Assembly: GCA_963836355.1 (NCBI GenBank)
Contig: CAWIJO010000025.1
Coordinates: 11,659 to 75,658, forward strand
Source of the DNA: Palsa-506 sp963836355
GTDB lineage: Bacteria; Actinomycetota; Actinomycetes; Streptosporangiales; Streptosporangiaceae
DNA: 64,000 nt
Reading direction: 5' to 3'
The notes below the pieces were generated by a model. That model was given only the letters and a program-made list of their open reading frames with translations. It was not told where the DNA came from and made no database searches. Made by a program: the position numbers and the translations under genes. Below are positions 34,298 to 42,769 of this stretch, piece after piece (positions within the stretch are counted from its first letter, which is position 1; the number at the start of each line of letters is the position of its first letter).

Positions 34298-35215
34298 ATG
34301 GCGTTTTTCTTCCAGGAACTCGTGAACGGCGTCACCACCGGCGCGCTGTACTCGCTGGTGGCGCTCGGCTTCTCGATGGTCTACGGGGTGCTGAAGCTGC
34401 TCAATTTCGCGCATGGCGACCTGTACATGATCGGGGCCTACATCGGCTTCTTCGTGATCCAGTGGTTCGGCGGCCCGTCGGCGCTGACGATCCCGGTGCC
34501 GCTGCTGCTGGTGATCATGTTCGGGCTGGCGGCGTTCCTGATGGGCGGCCTGGGAGTCGCGATCGAGCGGTTCGCCTACCGGCCGCTGCGGGATGCGCCG
34601 CGGATCGCCCCGCTGATCACCGCGATCGGCATCTCGTTCTTCCTGGAAAGCTCGGCGCTGCTGCTGTTCGGCGCGCAGTACCGCGTCTACAACACGGCGG
34701 ATTTCATCTCGCTGGAGTCCGGGATCCAGATCGGGTCCGTCACCATCGACTCGGTGCAGATCCTCGTCCTCGTCCTCGGCGTGGTGCTGACGGCCGGCCT
34801 GCGCCAGCTGGTCCGCCGGACGAAGCTCGGCAAGCAGATGCGGGCGGTGGCCGCCGACCGGGAGGCAGCCGAGATGATGGGCATCAACGTGAACTTCACG
34901 ATCGCGGCCACGTTCTTCCTTGGCTCGGCGCTCGCGGGCGTGGCCGGCGTGATGGGCGGGCTGCTGTTCAACCAGGTAACTTCCACGATCGGTTTCATCG
35001 TCGGCCTCAAGGCGTTCACCGCGGCCGTGGTCGGCGGGATTGGCTCGCTGCCCGGCGCGATGCTCGGCGGCCTGCTGATCGGCATCGCGGAGTCGTTCAT
35101 CACCGGCTACATATCCTCGACGTACACCAACCTGCTCGTGTTCGCCCTGCTGATCCTCGTGATGCTGGTGCGGCCCAGCGGACTGCTCGGCCGGGCGCAG
35201 CTGCAGAAGGTATGA
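34298..35215 (+). CDS. livH: Branched-chain amino-acid-type ABC permease (LivH)
   Basis: A 305-residue membrane subunit with about eight helices. The LivH hallmarks are GALYSLVALGFSMVYGVLKL and NFAHGDLYMIGAYIGFF at the N-terminus, and FTAAVVGGIGSLPGAMLGGL near the C-terminus, where the coupling helix meets the ATPases. It follows the hairpin and precedes livM by seven bases. Substrate specificity is set mostly by the binding protein. Confidence 0.92.
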   Translation: MAFFFQELVNGVTTGALYSLVALGFSMVYGVLKLLNFAHGDLYMIGAYIGFFVIQWFGGPSALTIPVPLLLVIMFGLAAFLMGGLGVAIERFAYRPLRDAPRIAPLITAIGISFFLESSALLLFGAQYRVYNTADFISLESGIQIGSVTIDSVQILVLVLGVVLTAGLRQLVRRTKLGKQMRAVAADREAAEMMGINVNFTIAATFFLGSALAGVAGVMGGLLFNQVTSTIGFIVGLKAFTAAVVGGIGSLPGAMLGGLLIGIAESFITGYISSTYTNLLVFALLILVMLVRPSGLLGRAQLQKV

Positions 35216-35222
35216 GGCCGCC

Positions 35223-36665
35223 GTGAGCACCGAGCCGCAGCCCCCCGCGCCCGCCGGACCGCAGGTCGGAGCCGACGAATGGGTCGCCAGGCAGGCCCAC
35301 AGGCGTGAGTACCTGCCATCGGTGCTCGGCGGCGGGCAGCGCATGCTCGAGCGGATCGGCTGGTGGCCCTGGCTGCTGATCGCGGGCGCGGCCGGGGCGT
35401 TGCTGCCGCTGGCCGGCCTGGGGGGATTTCAGCTCCAGGTGGGAATCGACTCGCTGGTGCTCGCACTGCTCGCGCTCGGGCTGAACGTCGTGGTGGGCTG
35501 GGCCGGGCTGCTCGACCTCGGCTATGTGGCGTTCTTCGGCTTCGGCGCCTACGGGTTCGCGCTGCTGTCCTCGAGCCAGCTCGGGATCCACCTGTGGGCG
35601 ATCGCGTCGCTGCCGATCGTGATGGCCGCCGCCGCGATCCTCGGGCTGCTGGTCGGGCTGCCGTCCCGGCGGCTGATCGGCGACTACCTGGCGATCGTGA
35701 CACTGTTCTTCGGCGAGGCATTCGTCGAGTTCACCAACAACGTGGCACCGGGCAAGCTGGGCGGGCCGAACGGGATCGTCGGGATCGACCCGATCCGGTC
35801 CTTCGGGATCCAGCTGACTACCAACACGAGCTACTACTACCTGCTGCTGGTCGTCGTGCTGCTCACGATGGGTGCGCTACGGCTGCTCGAGCGCTCCCGC
35901 ACGGGCAGGGGCTGGCGGGCGGTGCGCGAGGATCCGCTGGCGGCGGCGTCGATGACGATCCCGGTGAACTGGGTGAAGCTGATGGCGTTCGCGTTCGGTG
36001 CCATGATCGCCGCGCTGGCCGGATCGATCTTCGCCGCGCAGCAGATCAGCGTCTTCCCGCCGGATTTCGACACGCCGTACCTGATCCTGGTCTACGCCGC
36101 GCTCATCCTCGGCGGCGCGGGCAGCATCGGTGGCGCCGTGGTCGGTGCGCTGGTCCTGAACGTCACCCTGGACGGGGTGCTGCGCAGCCCGGCCGATGCC
36201 GGCTACGTCTTCTACGGCCTGATCCTGGTGACCTTGCTGATCAAGATGCGCCCGTGGCGGAAGCTGGCCGCAGTGCTGGCTGCGATCGTCGCGTTCGGGT
36301 TCGCGGCACATGCCATCGCCAGTGCCGTCTCGGCTAGCGCGATCGCCGGCGGCCCGGGGTCGGGTGGCTGGATCGGCGACGCGCTGCGCGACTGGGTGAT
36401 CGTCCCGGCTGACCCGCAGGTGTCCGGGAACTACGGCTTCGTGCTACTGGTATGCCTGCTGATCGCGCTCGTCCAGCTGCACGACCCGTGGCGGACCATC
36501 TTGCTGGTGCCGACCATCTACCTGGCGTCGTTCGTGTGGGAGAGCCGGCTGGTGGTGGAGCCGGCGGTCACCCGGCAGCTGATGATCGGTGCGATCCTGA
36601 TCGTGATGATGAACGCCAGGCCGCAGGGGCTCCTCGGGGCGCGCCGCGTCGAGGCGCTGACGTGA
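35223..36665 (+). CDS. livM: Branched-chain amino-acid-type ABC permease (LivM)
   Basis: A 480-residue permease, longer than the usual ~330. A ~50-residue hydrophilic start is followed by the LivM core: LVLALLALGLNVVVGWAGLL, DLGYVAFFGFGAYGFALLSS, GDYLAIVTLFFGEAFVEFTN and YAALILGGAGSIGGAVVGAL. The final ~110 residues add three or four more hydrophobic helices (YGFVLLVCLLIALVQL, LMIGAILIVMMNARPQGLLG) rather than an ATPase domain. The start is GTG at 35223; its TGA overlaps the livG start. Confidence 0.9.
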   Translation: MSTEPQPPAPAGPQVGADEWVARQAHRREYLPSVLGGGQRMLERIGWWPWLLIAGAAGALLPLAGLGGFQLQVGIDSLVLALLALGLNVVVGWAGLLDLGYVAFFGFGAYGFALLSSSQLGIHLWAIASLPIVMAAAAILGLLVGLPSRRLIGDYLAIVTLFFGEAFVEFTNNVAPGKLGGPNGIVGIDPIRSFGIQLTTNTSYYYLLLVVVLLTMGALRLLERSRTGRGWRAVREDPLAAASMTIPVNWVKLMAFAFGAMIAALAGSIFAAQQISVFPPDFDTPYLILVYAALILGGAGSIGGAVVGALVLNVTLDGVLRSPADAGYVFYGLILVTLLIKMRPWRKLAAVLAAIVAFGFAAHAIASAVSASAIAGGPGSGGWIGDALRDWVIVPADPQVSGNYGFVLLVCLLIALVQLHDPWRTILLVPTIYLASFVWESRLVVEPAVTRQLMIGAILIVMMNARPQGLLGARRVEALT

Positions 36666-37516
36666 GCGGGGCCGGAGACCCGGCGCCGCCGACTGACCCT
36701 GCCGCCGCAGACCAGGCGGGCCGGCCGGTGCTGGAATTCGACCGCGTCTCGCTGTCATTCGGCGGCCTGCGCGCGCTGTCCGACCTGGAGCTGAACGTCG
36801 GCGACCGAGAGGTCGTCAGCGTGATCGGGCCTAACGGCGCCGGCAAGACAACCGTATTCAACGTGATCACCGGTATCTATGAGCCGAGCTCAGGGGATGT
36901 CCGTTTCGTCGGACGGTCGATTGCCGGCCTTTCGCCGCACGGCATCGCCCGGCTCGGGATCGCGCGGACGTTCCAGAGCCTGCGGCTGTTCCTGAACATG
37001 TCGGTGATCGAGAACGTGATAGCCGCCACGTACGGCGGCACCAGGGCGACACCGGTCGAATCGATCCTGCACCTGCCGAGAGCCCGGCGCGAGGAGCGGG
37101 AGGTGCGAGCGCTCGCCGAGGATGTCCTGTCGTTCTTCGGCCAGCGGCTGGCCGGATACCGCTGGGATCAGCCCGCGTACTCGTTGTCGTATGCGAACCG
37201 CCGGCGGCTGGAGATCGCCCGGGCGCTCGCCACCCGGCCCAGGCTGCTGCTGCTCGATGAGCCCGCGGCCGGGATGAATCCCACCGAGACGCACGAAGTC
37301 ACCGAGCTGATCGGACGGTTGCGTGCCGAGCGAGACCTCGCGATCCTGGTGATCGAGCATGACATGCACGTGGTCGAGGGCTGCTCCGACCGGGTAATCG
37401 CGCTCGATCACGGCGTCAAGATCGCCGAGGGGGACTTTGACCAGGTCGCGGGCCATCCGGCCGTAGCGGAGGCCTACATGGGACGCGATCCCGAGGCATT
37501 GGCGGAGCCGGAATGA
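36662..37516 (+). CDS. livG: ABC importer ATPase (LivG)
   Basis: A 284-residue ATPase with Walker A GPNGAGKTT, Walker B LLLLDEPAAGMNPTET and the LivG-typical insertion FQSLRLFLNMSVIENVI. The signature reads LSYANRRRLEIARAL, a variant of the usual LSYGxQR. The GTG start overlaps the livM stop and the stop overlaps the livF start (ATGA), so the four transport genes form one translational chain. Confidence 0.92.
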   Translation: MSGAGDPAPPTDPAAADQAGRPVLEFDRVSLSFGGLRALSDLELNVGDREVVSVIGPNGAGKTTVFNVITGIYEPSSGDVRFVGRSIAGLSPHGIARLGIARTFQSLRLFLNMSVIENVIAATYGGTRATPVESILHLPRARREEREVRALAEDVLSFFGQRLAGYRWDQPAYSLSYANRRRLEIARALATRPRLLLLDEPAAGMNPTETHEVTELIGRLRAERDLAILVIEHDMHVVEGCSDRVIALDHGVKIAEGDFDQVAGHPAVAEAYMGRDPEALAEPE

Positions 37517-38226
37517 GCGCAGTGCTACTGCGCCTGGAGGCCGTCACCACCTACTACGGGCAGATGCGAATCCTGGAAGGAATCTCGCTGCAGGTTGGCG
37601 AGGGCGAGCTCGTCTGCCTGCTCGGCGGCAATGCCTCCGGCAAGTCGACAACGCTGAAGACGGTGCTCGGGATCGTGCGACCGCGGGCCGGACGAGTGCT
37701 GCTAGGCGATGCGGACGTGACGCGGTGGCCGGTGCCGCGGCGGATCGCCAGCGGAATCGCCATCGTGCCAGAGAACCGCCGGCTGTTCTCGGATATGACC
37801 GTCCGGGAGAACCTTGAGCTCGGCGCGGTGCTGCATGACCGCGAAACGCTGCCCGGCGACCTGGAACGGGTGCACGGGCTATTCCCGCGCCTGCACGAGC
37901 GCCGTAACCAGCTCGCGGGCACGCTGTCCGGCGGTGAGCAGCAGATGGTCGCGATGGGCCGCGCGCTGATGTCCCGGCCGCGGCTGCTGCTGATGGACGA
38001 GCCGTCGATGGGCCTGTCACCCGCCCTGGTGCAGCAGAACTTCCGCATCATCAAGGAAATCCACGAATCCGGGGTCGCCGTGCTGATGGTCGAGCAGAAC
38101 GCGGCGATGGCGCTGTCGATCGCCGACCGCGGCTATGTGCTGTCGACCGGGGAGATCGTGCTCGAGGGCGCTGCGTCCGAGCTGTTGCGCAGCGAGCATC
38201 TTAAGCGTGCCTACCTGGGACGGTGA
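37513..38226 (+). CDS. livF: ABC importer ATPase (LivF)
   Basis: A 237-residue ATPase. Walker A is GGNASGKST rather than the commoner GPNGAGKTT, still with the Lys-Ser pair that holds ATP; the signature is LSGGEQQMVAMGRAL, Walker B LLLMDEPSMGLSP, and the switch His becomes Gln (MVEQNAAMAL), as usual in LivF. It pairs with LivG as a heterodimer. The TPP-enzyme gene begins five bases after its stop. Confidence 0.92.
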   Translation: MSAVLLRLEAVTTYYGQMRILEGISLQVGEGELVCLLGGNASGKSTTLKTVLGIVRPRAGRVLLGDADVTRWPVPRRIASGIAIVPENRRLFSDMTVRENLELGAVLHDRETLPGDLERVHGLFPRLHERRNQLAGTLSGGEQQMVAMGRALMSRPRLLLMDEPSMGLSPALVQQNFRIIKEIHESGVAVLMVEQNAAMALSIADRGYVLSTGEIVLEGAASELLRSEHLKRAYLGR

Positions 38227-38230
38227 CAGC

Positions 38231-39784
38231 ATGAACGGCGCGCAGGCCCTGATCCGCACGCTGACTGGCTGCGGCGTGGATGTGTGCTTCAGCAATCCGG
38301 GGACCTCGGAGATGCATTTCGTCGCGGCGCTGGACGCCGTCCCGCAGATGCGCGGGGTGCTGTGCCTGTTCGAGGGGACCGCCACCGGCGCGGCGGACGG
38401 CTACGGCCGGATGACCGGCCAGCCGGCCGCGGCGCTGCTGCACCTGGGGCCGGGCCTGGCCAACGGCCTGGCCAATCTGCATAACGCCCGGCGGGCCGGC
38501 ACACCGCTGCTGGCCGTGGTCGGCGACCATGCCACCTACCACAAGCAATTCGACGCGCCGCTGGAATCGGACATCGACGCGCTGGCCGGCTCGGTGTCAG
38601 GCTGGGTCCGCAGGCCGTCCCGCAGCGCCGATGTGGCCGCTGCCGCGGCCGCGGCAGCGGCCGCCGCAATGACCCCGCCCAGCGGGGTGGCAACGCTGAT
38701 CCTGCCCGCGGACGTGTCCTGGTCCGAGGGCGCCGAGCCGGCGCTTGCGCTGCCGGTGCCGGGACCGGCGCCCGTTCCCGGCGACGCGGTCGGCTCCGCC
38801 GCGGCGGCAGCGCGCAGCGGCGCGCCGTGCGTGCTGCTGCTTGGCGGCGAGGCCATGCGGCGGCCCGGGCTGGCGGCGGCCAGCCGGATTGCCCAGGCAA
38901 CCGGCGCGCGCATGCTGGGCGAGACATTCCCGGCCCGGCACGAACGCGGGGCCGGCCTGCCCGCGATCGACCGGCTGGCCTACCTGGCCGAGTTCGCCGC
39001 CGCGCAACTTGGCGACGTGCGCCATCTCATCCTGGCCGGGGCACGCGCCCCCGTCTCTTTCTTCGCCTACCCGGGCAAGCCCAGCTCGCTGGTGCCCGCT
39101 GGGTGCGATGTGCATCTGCTCGGGGACGCCGGCAGCGACGTGTGCGGGGCGCTTACCGCGCTGGCCGACCTGGTCGCTCCCGGCAGCAAGCCCTTGCTCC
39201 AGCAGCCGGAGCGGCCGGCGCTCCCGGACGGGGACCTGACCGCGGAGTCGGCCGCAGCCGTGCTCGGGGCGCTGCTGCCGGAAGGCGCGATCGTCTCCGA
39301 CGAGGCCAACACCTCCGGCTTGTGGCTGCCCGGGGCCACGGCCGGCGCAGCTCCGCATGACTGGCTCACCCTGACCGGCGGCGCGATCGGCCAGGGGCTG
39401 CCGGTTGCCACCGGCGCCGCCATCGCCAGTCCCGGGCGCAGCGTCCTGGCACTTGAGGCGGACGGCAGCGCCATGTACACGATCTCCGCCCTGTGGACCC
39501 ACGCCAGGGAACGGCTCGACATCACCACGATCATCTTCAGCAACCGGGCCTACGCGATCCTCGGCATGGAACTGGATCGCGTCGGCGCCATGGCGACCGG
39601 CGCGGCTGCCCGGAGCTTGCTCGAGTTGTCCGGGCCCGACCTCGATTTCGTCGCCCTGGCGGGTGGCATGGGTGTCCCGGCAGGCCGGGCAAGCACGGCA
39701 GCGGAATTCGCCCGGCAGCTCCGGCGGGCGCTGGCCGAGCCAGGGCCGCATCTCATCGAGGCCGAAGTCCCCGCGCTCGGCTAG
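38231..39784 (+). CDS. Acetolactate-synthase-like thiamine-diphosphate enzyme
   Basis: A 517-residue enzyme with the three TPP-enzyme domains: pyrimidine domain with the activating Glu (LFEGTATGAADGYGRM), central domain (CVLLLGGEAMRRPGL), and pyrophosphate domain with the Gly-Asp-Gly-like ALEADGSAMYTISALWTH followed by NRAYAILGMEL. This branch is close to IlvB-like decarboxylases of unknown role rather than the valine-pathway enzyme. An Ala-rich run sits near residue 145. As the last gene of the importer operon, it probably acts on a 2-oxo acid made from the imported compound. The start is ATG 38231. Confidence 0.82.
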   Translation: MNGAQALIRTLTGCGVDVCFSNPGTSEMHFVAALDAVPQMRGVLCLFEGTATGAADGYGRMTGQPAAALLHLGPGLANGLANLHNARRAGTPLLAVVGDHATYHKQFDAPLESDIDALAGSVSGWVRRPSRSADVAAAAAAAAAAAMTPPSGVATLILPADVSWSEGAEPALALPVPGPAPVPGDAVGSAAAAARSGAPCVLLLGGEAMRRPGLAAASRIAQATGARMLGETFPARHERGAGLPAIDRLAYLAEFAAAQLGDVRHLILAGARAPVSFFAYPGKPSSLVPAGCDVHLLGDAGSDVCGALTALADLVAPGSKPLLQQPERPALPDGDLTAESAAAVLGALLPEGAIVSDEANTSGLWLPGATAGAAPHDWLTLTGGAIGQGLPVATGAAIASPGRSVLALEADGSAMYTISALWTHARERLDITTIIFSNRAYAILGMELDRVGAMATGAAARSLLELSGPDLDFVALAGGMGVPAGRASTAAEFARQLRRALAEPGPHLIEAEVPALG

Positions 39785-40126
39785 CCGGGCACCATCCATG
39801 ATCACGGATGATCCGGGGGGTGCTGACGCCCGAATCTTCCGTGATCATGAAGCGTCCGCCGGCTGTGGTGGCAGTGGGGCTGTTGTGGCGGGTCAGAGCC
39901 GTGCTGCCCATTCGATGGTCGCTCGGAAGACCGCCCGTCAGCAGTAAACCTGATCCCGGCAGCGGCCAGGCGCTTGCGGGACCAGGCCAGCGACCGTGAT
40001 GCATCTCGCGGCGCAGCACGATCTCTAGGTAGCTGAGAGCCGCCGAGGATCGTTATCCTTAGCGGCCACCGTGGCTGCGGGCACTTTGTGTCCCGCGCTG
40101 GCCGCGATGAACCGGAAGGTGATCTT
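39785..40126. other. Intergenic region carrying repeat copy 1
   Basis: About 340 bases between the TPP-enzyme gene and the DUF1801 gene. The first third is the interspersed repeat at 39797-39925. The rest holds no recognisable gene; the minus strand near 39960-40030 looks faintly protein-like but matches no family I know. Confidence 0.5.
39797..39925 (-). repeat. Interspersed repeat, copy 1 (palindrome plus coding tail)
   Basis: CATGATCACGGA (39797-39808) and TCCGTGATCATG (39838-39849) are exact complements and form a 12-base stem with an inner GGGTG/CGCCC stem. The same block, with few changes, occurs at 52196-52252. On the minus strand both copies are preceded by a short coding tail, here ending ATIEWAARL before a stop at 39893-39895. 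It looks like the 3' end of a mobile gene with its terminator. Confidence 0.55.
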
Positions 40127-40486
40127 GTGACGGAGCAGTTCACGACGATTGACCAGTACATCAACTCGTTTCCGGAAGACGTGCGGGTCATCTTGAGCGC
40201 GGTCCGGCGCAGCATCAGGAACGTCGTGCCGGAAGCCGGCGAGGCGATCAGCTACCGGATTCCCACGATCACGCTCGACGGCAGGCATCTGGTGTACTTC
40301 GCCGCGTGGCAGCGGCACATCTCTGTTTACCCGGTACCCGCGGCAGATGAGGCCTTCGAACGCGTACTGGCACCGTACCTGGCAGGCAAGGGCACGGTGA
40401 GATTCCCGCTCCAGCAGCCCATCCCGTACGACCTCATCGAACGCCTGGTCGCGCTCCTGGTCCAGCAGCGCGGCGGAGGTTCATGA
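40127..40486 (+). CDS. DUF1801/YdhG-like protein
   Basis: A 119-residue member of the DUF1801 family (frataxin-like fold): YINSFPEDVRVILSAVRRSI, PEAGEAISYRIPTITLDGR, YFAAWQRHISVYPVP and GKGTVRFPLQQPIPYDLI. Relatives in Firmicutes have been linked to iron handling, but most are uncharacterised. GTG 40127 is chosen because GGAAGG lies upstream of it. A strong hairpin follows nine bases after the stop. Confidence 0.8.
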   Translation: MTEQFTTIDQYINSFPEDVRVILSAVRRSIRNVVPEAGEAISYRIPTITLDGRHLVYFAAWQRHISVYPVPAADEAFERVLAPYLAGKGTVRFPLQQPIPYDLIERLVALLVQQRGGGS

Positions 40487-40494
40487 ACGTCGGC

Positions 40495-40533
40495 CCGGGT
40501 ACCCGCGCGCACATTGTGCGCGCGGGTACCCGG
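40495..40533. terminator. 39-base palindrome after the DUF1801 gene
   Basis: CCGGGTACCCGCGCGCACA and its exact complement are separated by one T. It is the last structure before the convergent response-regulator gene (ends 40704) and can end transcription in either direction. No T-run. Confidence 0.65.
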
Positions 40534-40703
40534 CTGCGGCCGACGCCGCCCCCCCGCCAAACAGGTCCAATTATGTCCAGAAACCAGGTAGCACCATCGA
40601 TGCAGCGCTTATCAGGTAAATTCTTGCAAGATCCCGATCTGGCCATGCAAGAACTTGCCTGGACCAGCCGGGCTCCGCGCCAGCAGGCTGCGGGCCCGGC
40701 AGC

Positions 40704-41465
40704 TTATGGCACCAGCAAGGTGGTAACGCGTGTCGCAATGTCGGCATAGCCGTTACGGCGGCACCAGCTCAGGATGTAGCGCGCGTGTTCACCGCACCAC
40801 CGGTAGACCACCTCAGGCGTCATCTTCAGCTCAGGGCTGTGTTCGCGGCGATCCTTGATCAGCGGGCCAAGGTAGTCGACAAGCTTTGCGGCGGTGTCGT
40901 ACCCCACATGTGCCGTGCTGGCGAGCGTTTCGTGGTTGACTGCCCGGCCTGATGCGATCGCCCCGGCCAGCCGCGCGGCAGTCGTCCCTTTCCCTTTCGC
41001 AAAGTATGAATGGATCCGCGGAATATCCGGCGGGCTGCTGCCCGGGGGGAACTGACGGGTCGCCAGATTGCCGCCTCTGACCGCAATCTCAATGGCATCG
41101 ATGAGCGGCTGGGGCCCGGTCGCCTTCCGGTAGATGCCCACCACTTCGGGCTGCTCGACCGCCTCGTCCAAATGATCACGTTCAAGCCCGTGGCCTTGCG
41201 CGGCGAAGATCACTGGCGTCTGCCGGCCCGCATCGCGCAGGGCGTTCAAGACATCAAGCCCGTCGAATGAGTACTCGATCGCGTAATCGTTCCAGGTAAG
41301 GTCGGCCACCACTACGTCAAACCTCAGGCGCTCAGCCACCGCGCGGTCAACTGCCGCCTTGTCTGCGGCGATCCGCACCGTGGCGTCGCTCAGCGACTGT
41401 TGCAGAAGCGGCTCGATGATCTTTCCGAGCGCGGCAGCGACCAGAATACGCGGCCCGTCCTGCAT
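40704..41465 (-). CDS. Atypical response regulator-like protein
   Basis: From ATG 41465 (after GGGGGG) a 253-residue protein. The first ~125 residues look like a receiver domain: RILVAAALGKIIEPLLQ, FDVVVADLTWNDYAIEYSFD with the likely phospho-Asp, TPVIFAAQGHG, and VVGIYRKATGPQPLIDAIE with the conserved Lys. The acidic pair after the first strand is missing, so phosphorylation is doubtful. The C-terminal half is helical (GTTAARLAGAIASGRAVNHE, STAHVGYDTAAKLVDYLG) and probably binds DNA. No histidine kinase gene is adjacent. The frame continues upstream into an ABC-permease remnant, which is not part of this gene. Confidence 0.65.
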   Translation of the reverse strand: MQDGPRILVAAALGKIIEPLLQQSLSDATVRIAADKAAVDRAVAERLRFDVVVADLTWNDYAIEYSFDGLDVLNALRDAGRQTPVIFAAQGHGLERDHLDEAVEQPEVVGIYRKATGPQPLIDAIEIAVRGGNLATRQFPPGSSPPDIPRIHSYFAKGKGTTAARLAGAIASGRAVNHETLASTAHVGYDTAAKLVDYLGPLIKDRREHSPELKMTPEVVYRWCGEHARYILSWCRRNGYADIATRVTTLLVP

Positions 41466-41543
41466 TGATTCCCCCCAACTGGTCATCAAGGTCAGGATAT
41501 CGGGCTGCCAATCTGGCCAGGGCTGGCCGGCGATCATTCGGCC

Positions 41544-41711
41544 CGGGGGTTTCCAGCGGAAGCGGCGGACGGCGACGAATGCCCCGGCGACGCCCCAGGC
41601 GTGCAGCACGCCGAGGCTCTTCCAGTCCAATCCGGTGTGCTGGGTGAACGGGCCGAGCAGGGCCTCGTTGAACGGCCGGACCGGCAGCATGCCGGAAATG
41701 CGGTTCAGCAT
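41544..41711 (-). pseudogene. ABC-2 permease C-terminal remnant
   Basis: About 56 residues (MLPVRPFNEALLGPFTQH, LGVLHAWGVAGAFVAVRRFR, WKP) match the end of an ABC-2 type permease. Nothing of the rest of the gene is present upstream, and the enoyl-CoA hydratase gene ends 35 bases away. It shares a frame with the response-regulator gene only by chance. Confidence 0.55.
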
Positions 41712-41745
41712 GACGGAGTGAATCGGTCAGGCAGCCCGCGGCCGG

Positions 41746-42531
41746 TCAGTGTCCGGTGAATCGTGCCTCGCGGCGCTCGATGAAACTGCGCAGGCCTTCG
41801 GACGCGTCCTGGCTGCGCAGGAGCCCGGGCAGCAGCGAGGCGATCTGCTCGCGCGCCGCGTCCGGGCCCTGATTCCGCCCGGTGCGGGCGCTGGCGAGCG
41901 TGCCCTGCACCCCCAGCGGCGCCTGCCGGGCGATGATCTGGGCAAGTTCCCGCGCCCGCCCGATCTGCGACCCGGCCGGCACGACTTCCTGCACCAGCCC
42001 GATCCGCAGCGCCTCGGCGGCACCGAATTCCTCCGCGGTGAGCAGGAAGCGCATCGCATTGCCCCAGCCGAGCTGCGCGGGCGCGCGGAAGGTGGCGCCG
42101 CCGAATGGCAGGATCCCGCGGCCGATCTCCAGCTGGCAGAACCGCACGTCGTCAGCGGCGACCACGATGTCGGCGGCGAGGGCGAGCTCGATGGACAGGG
42201 TGTAAGCAATGCCGTTGACCGCCAGCACCACCGGCTTGGGTACCGGATCGCGCCAGACCGCGAACGGGTCGAAGCGGTGCGAGCCGCAGATCGCGGCCGG
42301 GCCGTGCTCGGCCACTGCGGGACCGACCTCGGCCAGGTCGAGGCCGGCCGAAAAGTGCTCGCCGTGCGCGAACAGCAGGCCGGCCCGCAGCTCATCGTCG
42401 GTGCCGAGGAGCTCGTACGCGGCGCCGAGCGCATCGATGGTCGCCAGGTCGAAGGCGTTGCGCTTCGCCGCGCGGTTGATCCCGATGAGCAGTACGTGTT
42501 CATCGCGCTCGACGGTGATGGGCTCGGTCAA
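41746..42531 (-). CDS. Enoyl-CoA hydratase/isomerase (crotonase) family protein
   Basis: A 261-residue crotonase-fold protein: FAHGEHFSAGLDLAEVG is the first oxyanion-hole block, PVPKPVVLAVNGIAYTLSIE the second, ADIVVAADDVRFCQLEIGRG the region of the catalytic acids, and FGGATFRAPAQLGWGNAMRF the substrate lid. The residues of true enoyl-CoA hydratase are only partly kept, so isomerase or other activities are possible. It starts with TTG at 42531. A terminator-like hairpin lies about 160 bases upstream on this strand. Confidence 0.85.
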   Translation of the reverse strand: MTEPITVERDEHVLLIGINRAAKRNAFDLATIDALGAAYELLGTDDELRAGLLFAHGEHFSAGLDLAEVGPAVAEHGPAAICGSHRFDPFAVWRDPVPKPVVLAVNGIAYTLSIELALAADIVVAADDVRFCQLEIGRGILPFGGATFRAPAQLGWGNAMRFLLTAEEFGAAEALRIGLVQEVVPAGSQIGRARELAQIIARQAPLGVQGTLASARTGRNQGPDAAREQIASLLPGLLRSQDASEGLRSFIERREARFTGH

Positions 42532-42691
42532 CGTGCGCTCCTAGCCAGCGGGGAAGTTGCCGGTCGGCTTCGACTCTACGGACTGCCGCCGGGATAGCGT
42601 AGGACCCGCCCGGCTGGCATCTAAAATGGCTGGCCGCCGAGCGCGGCTGGGTGGCGGCAGCGACGGATCGGGGTAGGCCCGTTAAATAAAA

Positions 42692-42709
42692 CTCCCCGAT
42701 GTCGGGGAG
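42692..42709 (-). terminator. Intrinsic terminator/attenuator on the minus strand
   Basis: CTCCCCGA and TCGGGGAG form a perfect eight-base stem with a two-base loop. On the minus strand the stem is followed directly by TTTTATTT, a true Rho-independent pattern that is rare in this window. It stands between DUF202 (plus) and the crotonase gene (minus), with no minus-strand gene upstream, so it would act in the crotonase leader or on antisense transcripts. Confidence 0.6.
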
Positions 42710-42769
42710 CAGCTGGAGAAGATGTTCCTCACCCTCGCCTGACCAGCGGACGGCGCGGCTGGCGCGGAT

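Noticed and set aside
34217..35344. 375-codon minus frame rich in His/Gln/Asp
   Set aside because: Antisense to livH and the binding-protein/livM ends; no recognisable domain.
40704..41711. A genuine permease-response-regulator fusion protein
   Set aside because: The permease part lacks all earlier helices, and a good start site lies at 41465.
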